Numbered from the stretch's first letter, positions 1 through 8,703 are shown. The stretch is 64,000 nt of DNA from Thiopseudomonas alkaliphila (GCF_001267175.1 NZ_CP012358.1:2293001-2357000), one strand, 5' to 3'. Program-made: numbers and translations. The notes: generated from the sequence alone by a model not told the origin.

Positions 1-2
1 GT

Positions 3-71
3 CAGTTACGTGATCAGCTCAAAGATGTGTTGAGTGCTGCGCTCGCTGATAACACGGCGCAGGGCGAATAG
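3..71 (+). CDS. hsdM: C-terminal tail of type I restriction-modification methyltransferase subunit (partial)
   Basis: Only the last 22 codons are in the window, reading QLRDQLKDVLSAALADNTA and ending in GE-stop. The frame is open from the left edge and stops two bases before the ATG of hsdS. Position directly in front of a clear specificity-subunit gene, in the usual hsdM-hsdS order, is the reason for the call; the residues alone would not identify it. HsdM with HsdS would methylate the recognition site. Most of the gene, and probably hsdR, lie to the left. Confidence 0.6.
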   Translation, partial: QLRDQLKDVLSAALADNTAQGE

Positions 72-73
72 TC

Positions 74-1771
74 ATGAGCAAGGTAGAACAACTGATTACT
101 GAGCATATTGATATTTGGACCAGTGCAATTTTAGCTAAGTCCACGGCGGGGCGAGGTAGTAATAAAAAGTACGAGTTGTATGGGATTAAAAAGCTGCGCG
201 AGCTGATTTTAGAGTTGGCGGTGCGCGGCAAGCTGGTGCCGCAAGATCCTAGTGATGAGCCGGCTTCGGTGCTGCTAGAAAGAATAGCTGCTGAAAAAGC
301 TAAGCTGATCAAAGAAGGCAAAGTAAAAAAAAGTAAGCCATTGCCTGAAATAGGCGAGGATGAAAAGCCGTTTGAGTTACCTCAAGGATGGGAGCTTGTT
401 AAGTTTGGTGAAATATACTCACTAGAGTATGGGAATAACCTCCCTCAAGCTAAGCGAAGCAATACAGGAGAATATAATGTATATGGTTCTAATGGAGTCG
501 TAGGCTCTCATAATATGAGATCTGTTAGCTCACCTTGTATTGTTGTAGGTAGAAAGGGTTCTGCAGGTGCGCTAAATATTTGTTTTGATGATGGCTGCTG
601 GGTTACGGATGTGGCTTATAGCTGTATTCCGCCAGCAGGAATTGATTTAGAGTTTTCATTTATACAATTACATACTTTAGGTCTTGATAGCTTAGGTAAA
701 GGGATTAAGCCAGGTCTTAATAGAAATGAAGCTTATGTAATAAATCTGGGTATTCCTCCTTTAGAAGAGCAGCAACGCATTGTCGCCAAAGTCGATGAAC
801 TGATGCTGCTATGCGACCAGCTCGAGCAGCAAACCGAAACCAGTATTGATGCTCACGCCACCTTGGTCGAAGTCCTATTAGCAACCCTAACCGATAGCGC
901 TGACGCCAACGAGCTGGCGCAAAACTGGGCTAGGGTATCTGAGCACTTTGCTACGCTCTTCACCACCGAACAAAGCATCGAAGCACTCAAACAAACCCTA
1001 CTGCAGTTAGCTGTGATGGGTAAGCTGGTACCGCAAGATCCAAACGATGAACCTGCGGCAGTATTGCTGGAAAAGATTGCTGCTGAAAAAGCGCAGTTAA
1101 TTAAAGATAAAAAGATTAAAAAAGAAAAGCCATTGCCGCCGATTGGTGATGATGAAAAGCCGTTTGAGCTGCCGAAAGGCTGGGAGTTTTATCGCTTAGG
1201 TGAATTAGTTGAAAAACTAGGATCTGGTAGTACGCCAAGAGGAGGGCAAAGTGCTTATGTACCAACAGGTATACCATTTTTGCGCTCACAAAACGTCTGG
1301 AACGAAGGGCTAAATACTCATGATATTGCGTATATCACTGAGGAAACACATCAGCGCATGAGTAACACAGTTGTTTACCCAGGAGATATTCTTTTAAATA
1401 TCACTGGTGCATCTCTTGGCCGCTCAGTTATTTTTCCTAATACTTTTCCTGAGGCCAACGTTAGCCAGCATGTCACTATTGCTCGACTGATAAATCCAGC
1501 TATGACCCCATTTGTACATTTATGTATACGCTCGCCACTCCTCCAGAGAACCGTTTGGGAGCGGCAAGTAGGCATGGCTATTGAGGGGTTAAGTAAAAAA
1601 GTTTTAGAGTTATTTGAAATAACCATTCCTCCATTAGCTGAACAACACAGAATTGTTGCAAAAGTCGATGAGCTAATGAGTATCTGCGACCAGCTGAAAA
1701 CTAACCTACAGCAGTCCCAAGAAACCCAAGTCCATCTCACCGATGCGCTCATCGTTCAGGCTCTAGGTTAG
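74..1771 (+). CDS. hsdS: Type I restriction-modification specificity subunit HsdS
   Basis: 565 aa, the usual size or slightly above for HsdS. It is built as two half-repeats. Each half has a conserved spacer region with GKLVPQDP, DEPA-VLLE-IAAEKA and EKPFELP-GWE (about residues 45-115 and 310-385), followed by a variable target recognition domain. Each half ends in a conserved helix: PPLEEQQRIVAKVDEL near 232 and PPLAEQHRIVAKVDEL near 520. The two target domains read the two half-sites of a bipartite recognition sequence, and the helices set the spacing. The ATG follows the hsdM stop by two bases, so the genes are translationally coupled. The intact frame suggests a working subunit. The target sequence cannot be read from the protein by eye. 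Confidence 0.95.
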   Translation: MSKVEQLITEHIDIWTSAILAKSTAGRGSNKKYELYGIKKLRELILELAVRGKLVPQDPSDEPASVLLERIAAEKAKLIKEGKVKKSKPLPEIGEDEKPFELPQGWELVKFGEIYSLEYGNNLPQAKRSNTGEYNVYGSNGVVGSHNMRSVSSPCIVVGRKGSAGALNICFDDGCWVTDVAYSCIPPAGIDLEFSFIQLHTLGLDSLGKGIKPGLNRNEAYVINLGIPPLEEQQRIVAKVDELMLLCDQLEQQTETSIDAHATLVEVLLATLTDSADANELAQNWARVSEHFATLFTTEQSIEALKQTLLQLAVMGKLVPQDPNDEPAAVLLEKIAAEKAQLIKDKKIKKEKPLPPIGDDEKPFELPKGWEFYRLGELVEKLGSGSTPRGGQSAYVPTGIPFLRSQNVWNEGLNTHDIAYITEETHQRMSNTVVYPGDILLNITGASLGRSVIFPNTFPEANVSQHVTIARLINPAMTPFVHLCIRSPLLQRTVWERQVGMAIEGLSKKVLELFEITIPPLAEQHRIVAKVDELMSICDQLKTNLQQSQETQVHLTDALIVQALG

Positions 1772-1781
1772 AGGAGCAGTT

Positions 1782-2492
1782 ATGACCCAAACATATAATG
1801 TGTACTGCGATGAATCCTGCCACCTAGAAAACGATGGCCAAAAAGCTATGGTGCTCGGAGCGGTTTGGTGTCCGCTGAGTAAGCGCCACGAAATCACCGG
1901 ACGACTGCGTGAGATAAAAGCTAAGCACGGTATGGATGCTGATTTTGAGGTTAAGTGGACCAAGGTCAGCATGAGCAAGCTTGCGCTGTATATGGATTAC
2001 ATCGATTACTTTTTTGACGACGATGACTTACATTTTCGCGGTTTGGTGATCCCAGATAAAACCCTGCTTAATCACAACGGTTTCGCCCAGAGCCATGATG
2101 ATTGGTACTACAAAATGTACTTCACCATGCTCAAAACCATTTTTGATCCGGGCAGCCAGTACCGCGTCTATATTGATATTAAAGACACGCTAGGCCACGA
2201 GAAAGTCGAGAAACTGCATGATGTGTTGTGCAATAACTCCTATGATTTTTCCCGTAAGACCATTGCTCGCATTCAACGTATTCATTCCCATGAAGCAGAG
2301 CAGTTGCAGTTGGCTGATTTGCTGATTGGAGCCTTGAGTTACTTACATCGAGACCTAGCAACCAGCGCTGCTAAGTTAAAGCTAATAGAGCGTATTAAAG
2401 AGCGCTCTGGCTATAAGCTCACATCAAATACCTTGCTGCGTGAGTCAAAATTTAACCTGATGATCTGGGCACCTAATGGTGGTCTACGATGA
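1782..2492 (+). CDS. DUF3800 domain protein
   Basis: 236 aa starting MTQTYNVYCDES, with GAGGAG in front of the ATG. The opening YxDES motif, the following V-GAV-C stretch, the central D-KDT (near residue 130) and the late QLADLLIGA segment (near 170) are the marks of DUF3800. This family is thought to have an RNase H-like fold with an acidic active site and is often met beside restriction systems and on mobile elements. It begins 10 bases after hsdS and overlaps the next gene by four bases, so the three are likely one operon. A nuclease role is inferred from the family, not shown. No signal peptide or membrane segment is visible. Confidence 0.8.
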   Translation: MTQTYNVYCDESCHLENDGQKAMVLGAVWCPLSKRHEITGRLREIKAKHGMDADFEVKWTKVSMSKLALYMDYIDYFFDDDDLHFRGLVIPDKTLLNHNGFAQSHDDWYYKMYFTMLKTIFDPGSQYRVYIDIKDTLGHEKVEKLHDVLCNNSYDFSRKTIARIQRIHSHEAEQLQLADLLIGALSYLHRDLATSAAKLKLIERIKERSGYKLTSNTLLRESKFNLMIWAPNGGLR

Positions 2493-2983
2493 CACCCGAT
2501 TGGCTACCTGAGCAGATTTTAATGCAAGATTTTGGCGGTGATTGGCAAAAGTTTTTTGATGCAGTGTATGAGGTTTTTCATCAGCATTTTGTTGCCAATA
2601 AACCTGAGTTTCGCGGTAAGCGACTCGGCTTAAAACGCTACCCTGAGTATGATGGCAAGTCTGCTACTTTTTGGCATATGACTTCGACCGGCAATGTTGA
2701 GTCGGATCGAATACCGGATATACGCCGCTGTGAGCGCATCCGTTGGCCCAAATCCATTATTGAAAACAGCACCGATTCTGCCTTGAAAGTATGGGCAGAG
2801 CCGCAGGGCAAGAATCAGCGTATCCATATCTGGTTAGAGTCAGAAGGGTATTTGGTTGTTTTGTATGATAGGGGCGACTACGTATTGCCGTGGACTGCTT
2901 TCTACATTGAAAGAGATCATCAGCGCAGCAAATATCAAAAGCGTTGGGAAAGGTACAAGGGCAATGTGTTGCGAGGAAATTAA
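2489..2983 (+). CDS. Unknown protein, translationally coupled to DUF3800 gene
   Basis: 164 aa; its ATG overlaps the DUF3800 stop in an ATGA arrangement. I do not recognise the family. The protein is basic and rich in aromatic residues, with many W and Y and a charged C-terminus (HQRSKYQKRWERY). A strand-like WLESEGYLVVLYDRGDYVLPW segment sits near residues 113-133, described here only by its aromatic and acidic pattern. There is no signal peptide or membrane span. The four-base overlap suggests that the two products work together or are made in fixed ratio, which would suit an accessory defence pair or a toxin with its partner. That role is inference. The last gene of the operon, it is followed by about 570 bases without an intact gene. 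Confidence 0.75.
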   Translation: MTPDWLPEQILMQDFGGDWQKFFDAVYEVFHQHFVANKPEFRGKRLGLKRYPEYDGKSATFWHMTSTGNVESDRIPDIRRCERIRWPKSIIENSTDSALKVWAEPQGKNQRIHIWLESEGYLVVLYDRGDYVLPWTAFYIERDHQRSKYQKRWERYKGNVLRGN

Positions 2984-3137
2984 GCTGGCCTCGCCTTCAT
3001 AAGAAGACGGGGCCGTAACTCCTTCTACACTAACGCCTAGGGCTGGTAGATGAGATGAGTTTAGTATACGGCCGAGAGCCGTATATTGCCAATTTACTTT
3101 TTAACTGAATGCTATGCTGTGATAGATTTTAGTTATA

Positions 3138-3272
3138 GGGCGATCTCTAATTCTGAGTGCAACACCTGACCAATTTGGTAAGGTGCTGCAGTTGGATGAA
3201 ATAGCGCTTTTATTGAACAGAAGACCACGCAAACGCTTCGGTTTCAAATGCCCCGTTAGAGGTGTTAACTGA
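3138..3272 (+). pseudogene. IS30-family transposase, C-terminal remnant
   Basis: The frame ending in TGA at 3270-3272 reads DEIALLLNRRPRKRFGFK followed by CPVRGVN. The N-RPRK-LG-KTP pattern is the conserved end of IS30-type transposases. Nothing upstream of about 3138 continues the protein, so only the tail survives. It marks the 2984-3553 gap as a zone of old insertions. Confidence 0.6.
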
Positions 3273-3357
3273 AGTTATGCTAAAAGAGGAAGGCTCTGAG
3301 CGATAATGGCCAAGCATCAATACATTAACAGTGTTGCACTCAGCCTTAGAGTCCGCA

Positions 3358-3404
3358 GTCAGCTCAAATATAAATAGCAGACCAAATTTACTATGCCACT
3401 ATAT
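3358..3404. repeat. Left copy of a repeat bracketing the arsenic block
   Basis: The 19 bases GTCAGCTCAAATATAAATA at 3358-3376 are identical to 15496-15514. The next 30 bases remain similar in both copies (CCAAA-T-ACTA-GCCACTA). In the right copy the repeat is the very end of a decayed resolvase gene plus its flank. The preceding TTAGAGTC is also shared. Both copies lie in the same orientation, about 12.1 kb apart. Confidence 0.6.
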
Positions 3405-3553
3405 AGCATCAATGTTAGAACCTATTGCAATTATTGAGATTTTAAAGATTCAGTGACGGATTGATCTTCTCCAGCCCTTCTTATGCTTCCCTCTTATGCC
3501 TGACTTTTCAGTGGCGGTACTAACTAGGAATGGTAGTGAGAGCAGAGCAAGCA

Positions 3554-3868
3554 TCAAAGCTGTTCTGAATCATCCCTAATCTGGACGCCTGCACAACATT
3601 CTTCTTGTAAAAAACCAATCAAGCTCTCTAGATGCTCATACTCAGGAATACAGACAATGGTGCGGCTATGTTTTTCCTGCCGGATTAGCCCCACCTTAGC
3701 CATACGTGCAAGGTGATGCGATAACGTCGAAGCGGGAATACCCAACTCCTTCTGGATCTCCCCGACCGAAGCCCCATCATGACCTGCTTTGACCAAGAAG
3801 CGGAACACCGACAGCCGGTGACTATTCCCTAGCTCAGCTAAGCTGGCTGCAACTTTTTCGTGATTCAT
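3554..3868 (-). CDS. ArsR/SmtB-family metal-responsive repressor
   Basis: 104 aa from the ATG at 3868, which has GAGAG five bases upstream; a longer frame to 3928 has no better start. The winged-helix core is clear: LGNSHRLSVFRFLVKAG, then GASVGEIQKELGIPASTLSHHL as the recognition helix, then the wing with TIVCIPEY. A vicinal cysteine pair (EECCAG) near the C-terminus is a likely site for thiol-binding metal or arsenical. The gene is divergent from a permease with Cys-rich loop, 106 bases away, which it most likely represses. It differs from the ArsR at 8344 in sequence and cysteine placement, so it is a separate sensor rather than a duplicate. Confidence 0.85.
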   Translation of the reverse strand: MNHEKVAASLAELGNSHRLSVFRFLVKAGHDGASVGEIQKELGIPASTLSHHLARMAKVGLIRQEKHSRTIVCIPEYEHLESLIGFLQEECCAGVQIRDDSEQL

Positions 3869-3907
3869 AAAACTCTCTACAAGATTCGATATTTCTAGAA
3901 TTATAGT

Positions 3908-3953
3908 TGACAGGCCAAGAAAGTGCAATTAAATTGTCTTTCAATTCGACAAA
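3908..3953 (+). promoter_or_regulatory. Promoter and candidate operator of the permease gene
   Basis: TTGACA at 3908-3913 and TAAATT at 3931-3936 are separated by 17 bases and face the permease at 3975. An inverted pair TTGTC (3935-3939) and GACAA (3949-3953) overlaps the -10 and the predicted start of transcription, where an ArsR-type repressor from the divergent gene could bind. Binding is inferred. Confidence 0.5.
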
Positions 3954-3974
3954 ACTAGAAGCGTGGAAATATAA

Positions 3975-5006
3975 ATGTCACCTCAACTGCAAGACACTCT
4001 AGGCATGTTCGCCTTTCTCACTCTCGAGTTATCGGTTTTATTCATTGGCATTAGCTTACTAGTCGGAGTTCTTCAACGCCATATCCCGCCATCCAAGGTG
4101 GAAGCGTTACTGAGTTCCAACGGTAGCCGTGGCTATTTTTTAGCTGCCGGTCTAGGAGCTATCACGCCTTTCTGTAGCTGTTCAACTATTCCCATGTTGA
4201 AAGGTTTGATTCGCGCCCGTGCCGGGTTTGGCCCAATGATGGTATTTCTTTTCTCATCTCCGTTGTTGAACCCCATCGTTGTCGTCTTACTCGTTGCCAC
4301 GTTTGGATGGACACTCACTACTATCTATGTGTTCGCCGCCTTAGTGGTCGCGGTAGGTGCCGGATGGCTGCTTCAAATGCTAGGTTTCGAGCGTTATGTC
4401 CGACACACAGCGGCACAAGAGAACAGTGGATGTAGTCCATCAGCAAGCCTGTGCGGTGCAGCACCGATCGTATCAAGTTGTGGAGACAGCAGTTGTGACA
4501 CAACTTCGAAGACAGCTTCTTGCGGAGCTGACGAAAAGACAAGTACTGCGTCCAGTGGTTGCGGTGACGAACAACCTTCTGTCAGGATTGAGGAAAAAGG
4601 GAAGTATAGTGGTGTATGGCAGGAAGCCTGGTCTGACTTTGTTGACGTACTACCTTACTTGCTCATCGGTATTGCGATTGGCAGCGTGATCTATGGTTTT
4701 ATGCCCACTGATCTATTGGAGCAGTATGCTGGTCCGGACAATCCATTCGCTATTCCGATCGCCGCCATCATTGGTGTGCCGTTGTATATTCGTGCCGAAG
4801 CCGTCATACCACTGGCAGCGGCTCTGATGACCAAAGGCGTAGGCGCCGGAACGGTACTAGCACTGATTATCGGCAGTGCCGGAGCCAGCCTGACCGAACT
4901 CATTCTTTTGCGCTCATTGTTCACACTAAAGCTTTTAGCGGCGTTTGTAGCAGTCATCTTTGCCATGGCAATGATTGCAGGTTATGCCACCTATCTGTTT
5001 TTCTGA
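3975..5006 (+). CDS. ArsP/YraQ-type permease with Cys-rich cytoplasmic loop
   Basis: 343 aa. Several hydrophobic segments are visible in two halves, about residues 10-140 and 220-343. The signature PFCSCSTIPMLKGL near residue 65 and the SSPLLNPIVV segment after it belong to the permease family (formerly DUF318) that includes ArsP, an exporter of trivalent organoarsenicals, and relatives exporting other metals. The loop between the halves (about 150-205) is unusually rich in cysteine, with repeated SCG and SSCD elements, so it may bind soft metals. The gene is divergent from an ArsR-type repressor and is probably induced by its ligand. The exact substrate (organoarsenical, antimonial, zinc or copper) cannot be read from sequence. 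A second, distant family member lies at 12242. Confidence 0.8.
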   Translation: MSPQLQDTLGMFAFLTLELSVLFIGISLLVGVLQRHIPPSKVEALLSSNGSRGYFLAAGLGAITPFCSCSTIPMLKGLIRARAGFGPMMVFLFSSPLLNPIVVVLLVATFGWTLTTIYVFAALVVAVGAGWLLQMLGFERYVRHTAAQENSGCSPSASLCGAAPIVSSCGDSSCDTTSKTASCGADEKTSTASSGCGDEQPSVRIEEKGKYSGVWQEAWSDFVDVLPYLLIGIAIGSVIYGFMPTDLLEQYAGPDNPFAIPIAAIIGVPLYIRAEAVIPLAAALMTKGVGAGTVLALIIGSAGASLTELILLRSLFTLKLLAAFVAVIFAMAMIAGYATYLFF

Positions 5007-5155
5007 TCGATACGGAGATGATTAACTCCTTAAACTTCCCCGGATATCAGTTAGTGGATTCTGAAGACAAAATAGCAACATATATTCTTCTGCTGAGGCA
5101 ACTACACCAATAGTCTGCAAGCAGGTACCCGACTGAACAGTTGGCACTTTTATGA

Positions 5156-5190
5156 TTGACACTTAACTTGTCACATGCAATTATTATAAT
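5156..5190 (+). promoter_or_regulatory. Promoter region of the truncated arsR copy
   Basis: TTGACA at 5156-5161 and TATAAT at 5185-5190 lie within a very A/T-rich stretch (5178-5205). The 23-base gap between them is too long for a normal promoter, so the exact -35 is uncertain. The stretch matches the region before the intact arsR at 8269-8300, which supports it as a duplicated ArsR-controlled promoter. Confidence 0.35.
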
Positions 5191-5230
5191 ATATTAAATA
5201 TTGAATGTGTTGATTTTAAGGACATACGCT

Positions 5231-5413
5231 GTGGATTTGATTCAGTTTTTCAAGTGCCTATCTGACCTTAATAGGCTCACCTGCCTTTGCTTAATCCATC
5301 GAGCGGGAGAGGCTTGTGTTTGTGAAATTCAAGAAGCGTTAAACCTCGAGCAACCGAAAATTTCGCAATATTTGGCGCAATTACGAAAGTGTGGCGTGCC
5401 AAGCATTTTCTAA
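5231..5413 (+). pseudogene. arsR: Truncated duplicate of arsR
   Basis: From the GTG at 5231 (AAGGA at 5218-5222) the protein is nearly the same as the first 54 residues of the arsR at 8344: [15 protein letters not shown], then ACVCEIQ, then [15 protein letters not shown]. After KCG (about base 5394) the two sequences part and the frame runs into VPSIF-stop. The wing and dimerisation parts are missing, so it is not expected to be a working repressor. The similarity extends upstream into the promoter. The break marks where the following stress-protein and SulP genes were joined in. Confidence 0.8.
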
Positions 5414-5559
5414 AGACTGCACAAGACTCCGTGATATATTTCTCACCACGGAATTCTGTCTTTTAGAGACTTAGCGGCGTATATAATAGGCGGCAGCATC
5501 CCAGTGCTGCGCGCCAAAGTAAATGAGAAGCCTAAACTGCTACATCCTAGAGTAATGGC

Positions 5560-6399
5560 TTACCGTAGAACAACCAAAGGTAACTGTGTGTGCTCTAGCA
5601 TCCTTAGGGTGTTACTGCCTAAGAAAATGCTGGCTAGCTTAGAGTGGGAAAAAGCTCCCATCACTAATAGGTCAACGTCATTCTGTGCCTTGTAATCCAT
5701 CAGTGCCGTGAAAATATTACCGGTTAAAAAACTGGCATGAACGGTGAAACCTGCGGCGGCTAATTGGTTACTTACCCGTTCAAAGTTCTCTTTTAAGCCT
5801 TTTTTATTATTCTCAACGGTCACCAAGTGACAAACCATGCCGTGTAACAGTCCTCCATCAATGATGCGCCGCACTGCTTTGTCAGCGGTTTCTCGGCCAT
5901 CATAAGCCAACATAAAGCTCTGAGGTTTAGTAAAGCCTTGATTAGGAATTAGAATGGGTGTTTGAACTTGGCGAATTATTTGCTCGATATTGGAACCAAG
6001 CGCTTTAAAATGCTTGCTGGCACGACCAATAACCACCAGTCGTGCATCTGCTTCTAAAGCACTTATTACATCGGTTATTGAGCCATGGCGTAACACTTGC
6101 TCAATCTGTTTGCAGCCTTGCTCTGCCGCGCATTGTTGTGCTTGAGTTAATAGATCTTTGCCTAGCTTGATAGCTACTTTGCTATGTTGTGCATCAAGTG
6201 ATGCTAACTCTGCCAATAAAGAAGAGCGTGCGCCCAAGCCGATAGCTCCACTAAAATCATTAACGGTTGGCGTATTTCTCTTTTCAATAGCATGAACCAA
6301 TACGAGTGGTTTGCTCAGCTTTTTGGCTGCCCAGATGCCTGCCGTGCAAACATCATTGGCGTAAATCGAGGCGTCTATACACGTTATAATTTTGTTCAT
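5560..6399 (-). CDS. Tandem universal stress protein (two UspA domains)
   Basis: 279 aa, the size of a double UspA protein. Each half starts with a strand and acidic residue (MNKIITCIDAS at 1; SFMLAYDGRE near 161). Each ends with the nucleotide-loop region: ARLVVIGRASKHFKALGSN near 118, and DLLVMGAFSHSKLA with FLGSNTLRML near 240-265. Such proteins bind ATP or other ligands and are linked to stress survival. A good GGAGAA precedes the ATG. It lies 10 bases after the SulP gene in the same direction, so the two form an operon, and the pairing suggests the stress protein serves or senses the transporter. It is flanked by the two arsR copies, so it may have entered the ars locus as a cassette. 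Confidence 0.88.
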   Translation of the reverse strand: MNKIITCIDASIYANDVCTAGIWAAKKLSKPLVLVHAIEKRNTPTVNDFSGAIGLGARSSLLAELASLDAQHSKVAIKLGKDLLTQAQQCAAEQGCKQIEQVLRHGSITDVISALEADARLVVIGRASKHFKALGSNIEQIIRQVQTPILIPNQGFTKPQSFMLAYDGRETADKAVRRIIDGGLLHGMVCHLVTVENNKKGLKENFERVSNQLAAAGFTVHASFLTGNIFTALMDYKAQNDVDLLVMGAFSHSKLASIFLGSNTLRMLEHTQLPLVVLR

Positions 6400-6409
6400 T
6401 ATTTTCTCC

Positions 6410-7897
6410 TTAATGGCCTGCCATCAGTTTTTCGACTTCTTTGGGATCATTGTGTACGCCAAACCTATCAACAATAGTGGCAGTAGCGGCTGTCATGCCG
6501 ATAATCTCTACATCAGCCCCTAAGCGTTTGAACTTAATAACCACTTTGTCCAAGGACGATACAGCAGTAATATCCCAGAAATGCGCATGACTGAGATCAA
6601 TAACGACCTTGTCCACGGCTTCTTTAAAATCAAATGCAGAAGCAAACTGATCGGATGAAGCAAAGAAAACCTGACCAGTAACTTGATAGACCCGTACATT
6701 GTTCTCTGTTTGCTGCGGTTTCACTACCATAAAACGACCGATTTTATTGGCAAAGAACAAGGTTGCTAGCAGCACACCCACTAACACACCTATAGCTAAG
6801 TTATGAGTGATAACGACCACTATAACGGTGGCAATCATGACAATGTTTGTAGACAGAGGGTGTTTTTTAAGATCTTTAACAGAGCTCCATGAGAAGGTGC
6901 CTATAGAGACCATTATCATAACTGCGACTAGGGCGGCCATAGGAATCAGCTTGAGCCAATCGCCTAAGAAAACGATTAAAATTAACAAAAAAACTCCGGC
7001 AGAAAAGGTAGATAAGCGCCCTTTACCGCCTGATTTAATATTAATTATAGATTGCCCAATCATAGCGCAGCCTGCCATGCCGCCCATTAGTCCTGCGCCA
7101 ATATTGGCAATACCTTGACCTTTACACTCACGGTTTTTATCACTGTCGGTATCTGTTAAATCATCAACAATCGTTGCTGTCATCATGGATTCCAGTAAGC
7201 CAACTACTGCCAACCCAATGGAGTATGGCAAGATGATTAGCAGTGTTTCCCATGTTAAAGGCACTTCGGGCCATAAAAATATTGGCAAGGTGTCCGGTAA
7301 TTGGCCCATATCGCCGACGGTGCGTATATCAAGTCCACTCACGATGGCGACAGTGGTTAACAGCACAATACAAACAAGCGGTGAAGGAATAGTCTTGCCA
7401 ATCACGGGGAGATATGGGAACAGGTAAATAATCCCAAGGCCTGCGGCTGTCATGGCGTAAACATGCCAAGTCACATTGGTCAGTTCAGGCAGTTGCGCCA
7501 TAAAAATAAGAATAGCGAGCGCGTTTACAAACCCGGTCACCACCGATCGCGACACAAAGCGCATTAAGTTACCAAGCTTGAGGTAGCCCGCGAAAATTTG
7601 AATCACCCCAGTCAGTAAAGTAGCTGCAAGTAGATACTCAAGTCCGTGGTCGCGCACCAAGGTCACCATCAGCAACGCCATGGCTCCGGTAGCAGCAGAA
7701 ATCATCCCAGGCCGCCCACCGACTATAGCGATAATTACAGCAATACAAAACGAAGCATACAAACCAACTTTTGGATCAACGCCTGCAATGATTGAGAACG
7801 CAATAGCCTCTGGAATTAAGGCTAGAGCGACAACAATACCTGCAAGTAAATCACCGCGGATATTAGATAGCCATTCGAGTTTCATTTTTTCAAACAT
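6410..7897 (-). CDS. SulP-family anion transporter with C-terminal STAS domain
   Basis: 495 aa from the ATG at 7897, preceded by AAGG at a good distance; the 29 extra codons upstream are not family-like. The N-terminal motif [20 protein letters not shown] with GLYASF is the SulP signature. About ten to twelve hydrophobic segments follow, up to about residue 385. The last 100 residues form a STAS domain ([34 protein letters not shown]). SulP members move sulfate, bicarbonate or other anions with sodium or protons; the substrate here is not settled. It leads an operon with the universal stress protein and sits inside the arsenic block. A terminator-like hairpin lies in its leader. Confidence 0.88.
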   Translation of the reverse strand: MFEKMKLEWLSNIRGDLLAGIVVALALIPEAIAFSIIAGVDPKVGLYASFCIAVIIAIVGGRPGMISAATGAMALLMVTLVRDHGLEYLLAATLLTGVIQIFAGYLKLGNLMRFVSRSVVTGFVNALAILIFMAQLPELTNVTWHVYAMTAAGLGIIYLFPYLPVIGKTIPSPLVCIVLLTTVAIVSGLDIRTVGDMGQLPDTLPIFLWPEVPLTWETLLIILPYSIGLAVVGLLESMMTATIVDDLTDTDSDKNRECKGQGIANIGAGLMGGMAGCAMIGQSIINIKSGGKGRLSTFSAGVFLLILIVFLGDWLKLIPMAALVAVMIMVSIGTFSWSSVKDLKKHPLSTNIVMIATVIVVVITHNLAIGVLVGVLLATLFFANKIGRFMVVKPQQTENNVRVYQVTGQVFFASSDQFASAFDFKEAVDKVVIDLSHAHFWDITAVSSLDKVVIKFKRLGADVEIIGMTAATATIVDRFGVHNDPKEVEKLMAGH

Positions 7898-8023
7898 GAT
7901 TAAACCTTGTAATAAGCAAACAGTAACGCAAAGGCTGGCCAAACTGAGGCACAACAAGTCCGCAACATTAATAGCGACGACCATTTAAATGGGGTTACTG
8001 AGTTTTGTGAGTTATTTTTGACG

Positions 8024-8052
8024 CAAAAAAACGCCTGCCGCTATTGCGGCAG
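8024..8052 (-). terminator. Rho-independent terminator in front of the SulP gene
   Basis: CTGCCGC (8035-8041) and GCGGCAG (8046-8052) form a perfect 7-bp stem with a 4-base loop. The run of A at 8025-8031 on the plus strand gives a T-tract after the hairpin on the minus strand. It lies about 125 bases upstream of the SulP start, so it ends or attenuates leftward transcription that would otherwise enter sulP. Confidence 0.65.
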
Positions 8053-8268
8053 TTGGTGCAGCCATCTGCAAATTGGATGACTATAGAGGAGGGGGGAGGC
8101 TAGGGTGGACTAATTCGCAAAATATGTGCCTTCATGCAGCGATAAATAAAAACAACTTCGAATCATCGCATCGATGCCCATGCAGGTCAACGGTTCATGT
8201 TTACTAAAGAACCAGTAATAAAAGCCCAGATGAATTGGTCATGGGTTTTGTAGTCGGCACTTTCATTA

Positions 8269-8335
8269 TTGACATCTCATTCTTGGTATGCAATTATTTT
8301 AATATGTTAAATTCTTAATGTGTTGCACCGGCGGG
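8269..8335 (+). promoter_or_regulatory. Promoter, operator region and ribosome site of the ars operon
   Basis: TTGACA at 8269-8274 is followed by a very A/T-rich stretch (8291-8312) holding possible -10 elements and an imperfect inverted pattern where an ArsR dimer could bind. GGGG at 8332-8335 lies eight bases before the GTG at 8344. The layout is repeated in front of the truncated arsR copy at 5156. The exact -10 is not certain. Confidence 0.45.
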
Positions 8336-8343
8336 GTATTTCA

Positions 8344-8703
8344 GTGGATTTGATTCAGTTCTTAAAATGCCTTTCAGACCTTAATAGGCTCACCTGCCTT
8401 TGCTTGATCCAAAGAGCGGGGGAGGCGTGTGTGTGTGAGATCCAGGTTGCACTAAATCAAGAGCAACCAAAGGTGTCGCAATATTTAGCGCAATTACGCA
8501 AGTGTGGAATTTTGCAAAGTGAGCGACGCGGAAAGTGGGTGTATTACCGCTTTTCTGCTGACTTGCCGAATTGGGCACTCAAGGTCATCACTTGCTCAAT
8601 TGAAAATAATCCAGCGCTATTTGCCGATGCAATAGCTCTGTTTGACAGTATTCATAGCCGCAATGCTTGCGATAACGAGAGCAATAACAATGCAGACAAA
8701 TAA
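8344..8703 (+). CDS. arsR: Arsenical resistance operon repressor ArsR
   Basis: 119 aa from the GTG at 8344, chosen because [15 protein letters not shown] is the normal ArsR opening and a ribosome site is in place. The ACVCEIQ motif in helix 3 carries the cysteine pair that binds As(III) in the classic ArsR type. The recognition helix [15 protein letters not shown] and the wing [11 protein letters not shown] follow. Release from DNA on arsenite binding would open the whole downstream operon. The last 14 bases overlap arsH, so the two are coupled. The C-terminus (after residue 100) is short and rich in N and D. Confidence 0.93.
   Translation: MDLIQFLKCLSDLNRLTCLCLIQRAGEACVCEIQVALNQEQPKVSQYLAQLRKCGILQSERRGKWVYYRFSADLPNWALKVITCSIENNPALFADAIALFDSIHSRNACDNESNNNADK

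Noticed and set aside
4396..4689. Plus-strand 97-codon frame inside the first permease gene
   Set aside because: It lies entirely in another frame of a well-supported membrane protein gene and has no features of its own.
5504..5695. Open frame of 63 codons on the plus strand before the stress-protein gene
   Set aside because: Most of it lies antisense to the C-terminus of the universal stress protein and it has no ribosome site or family match.
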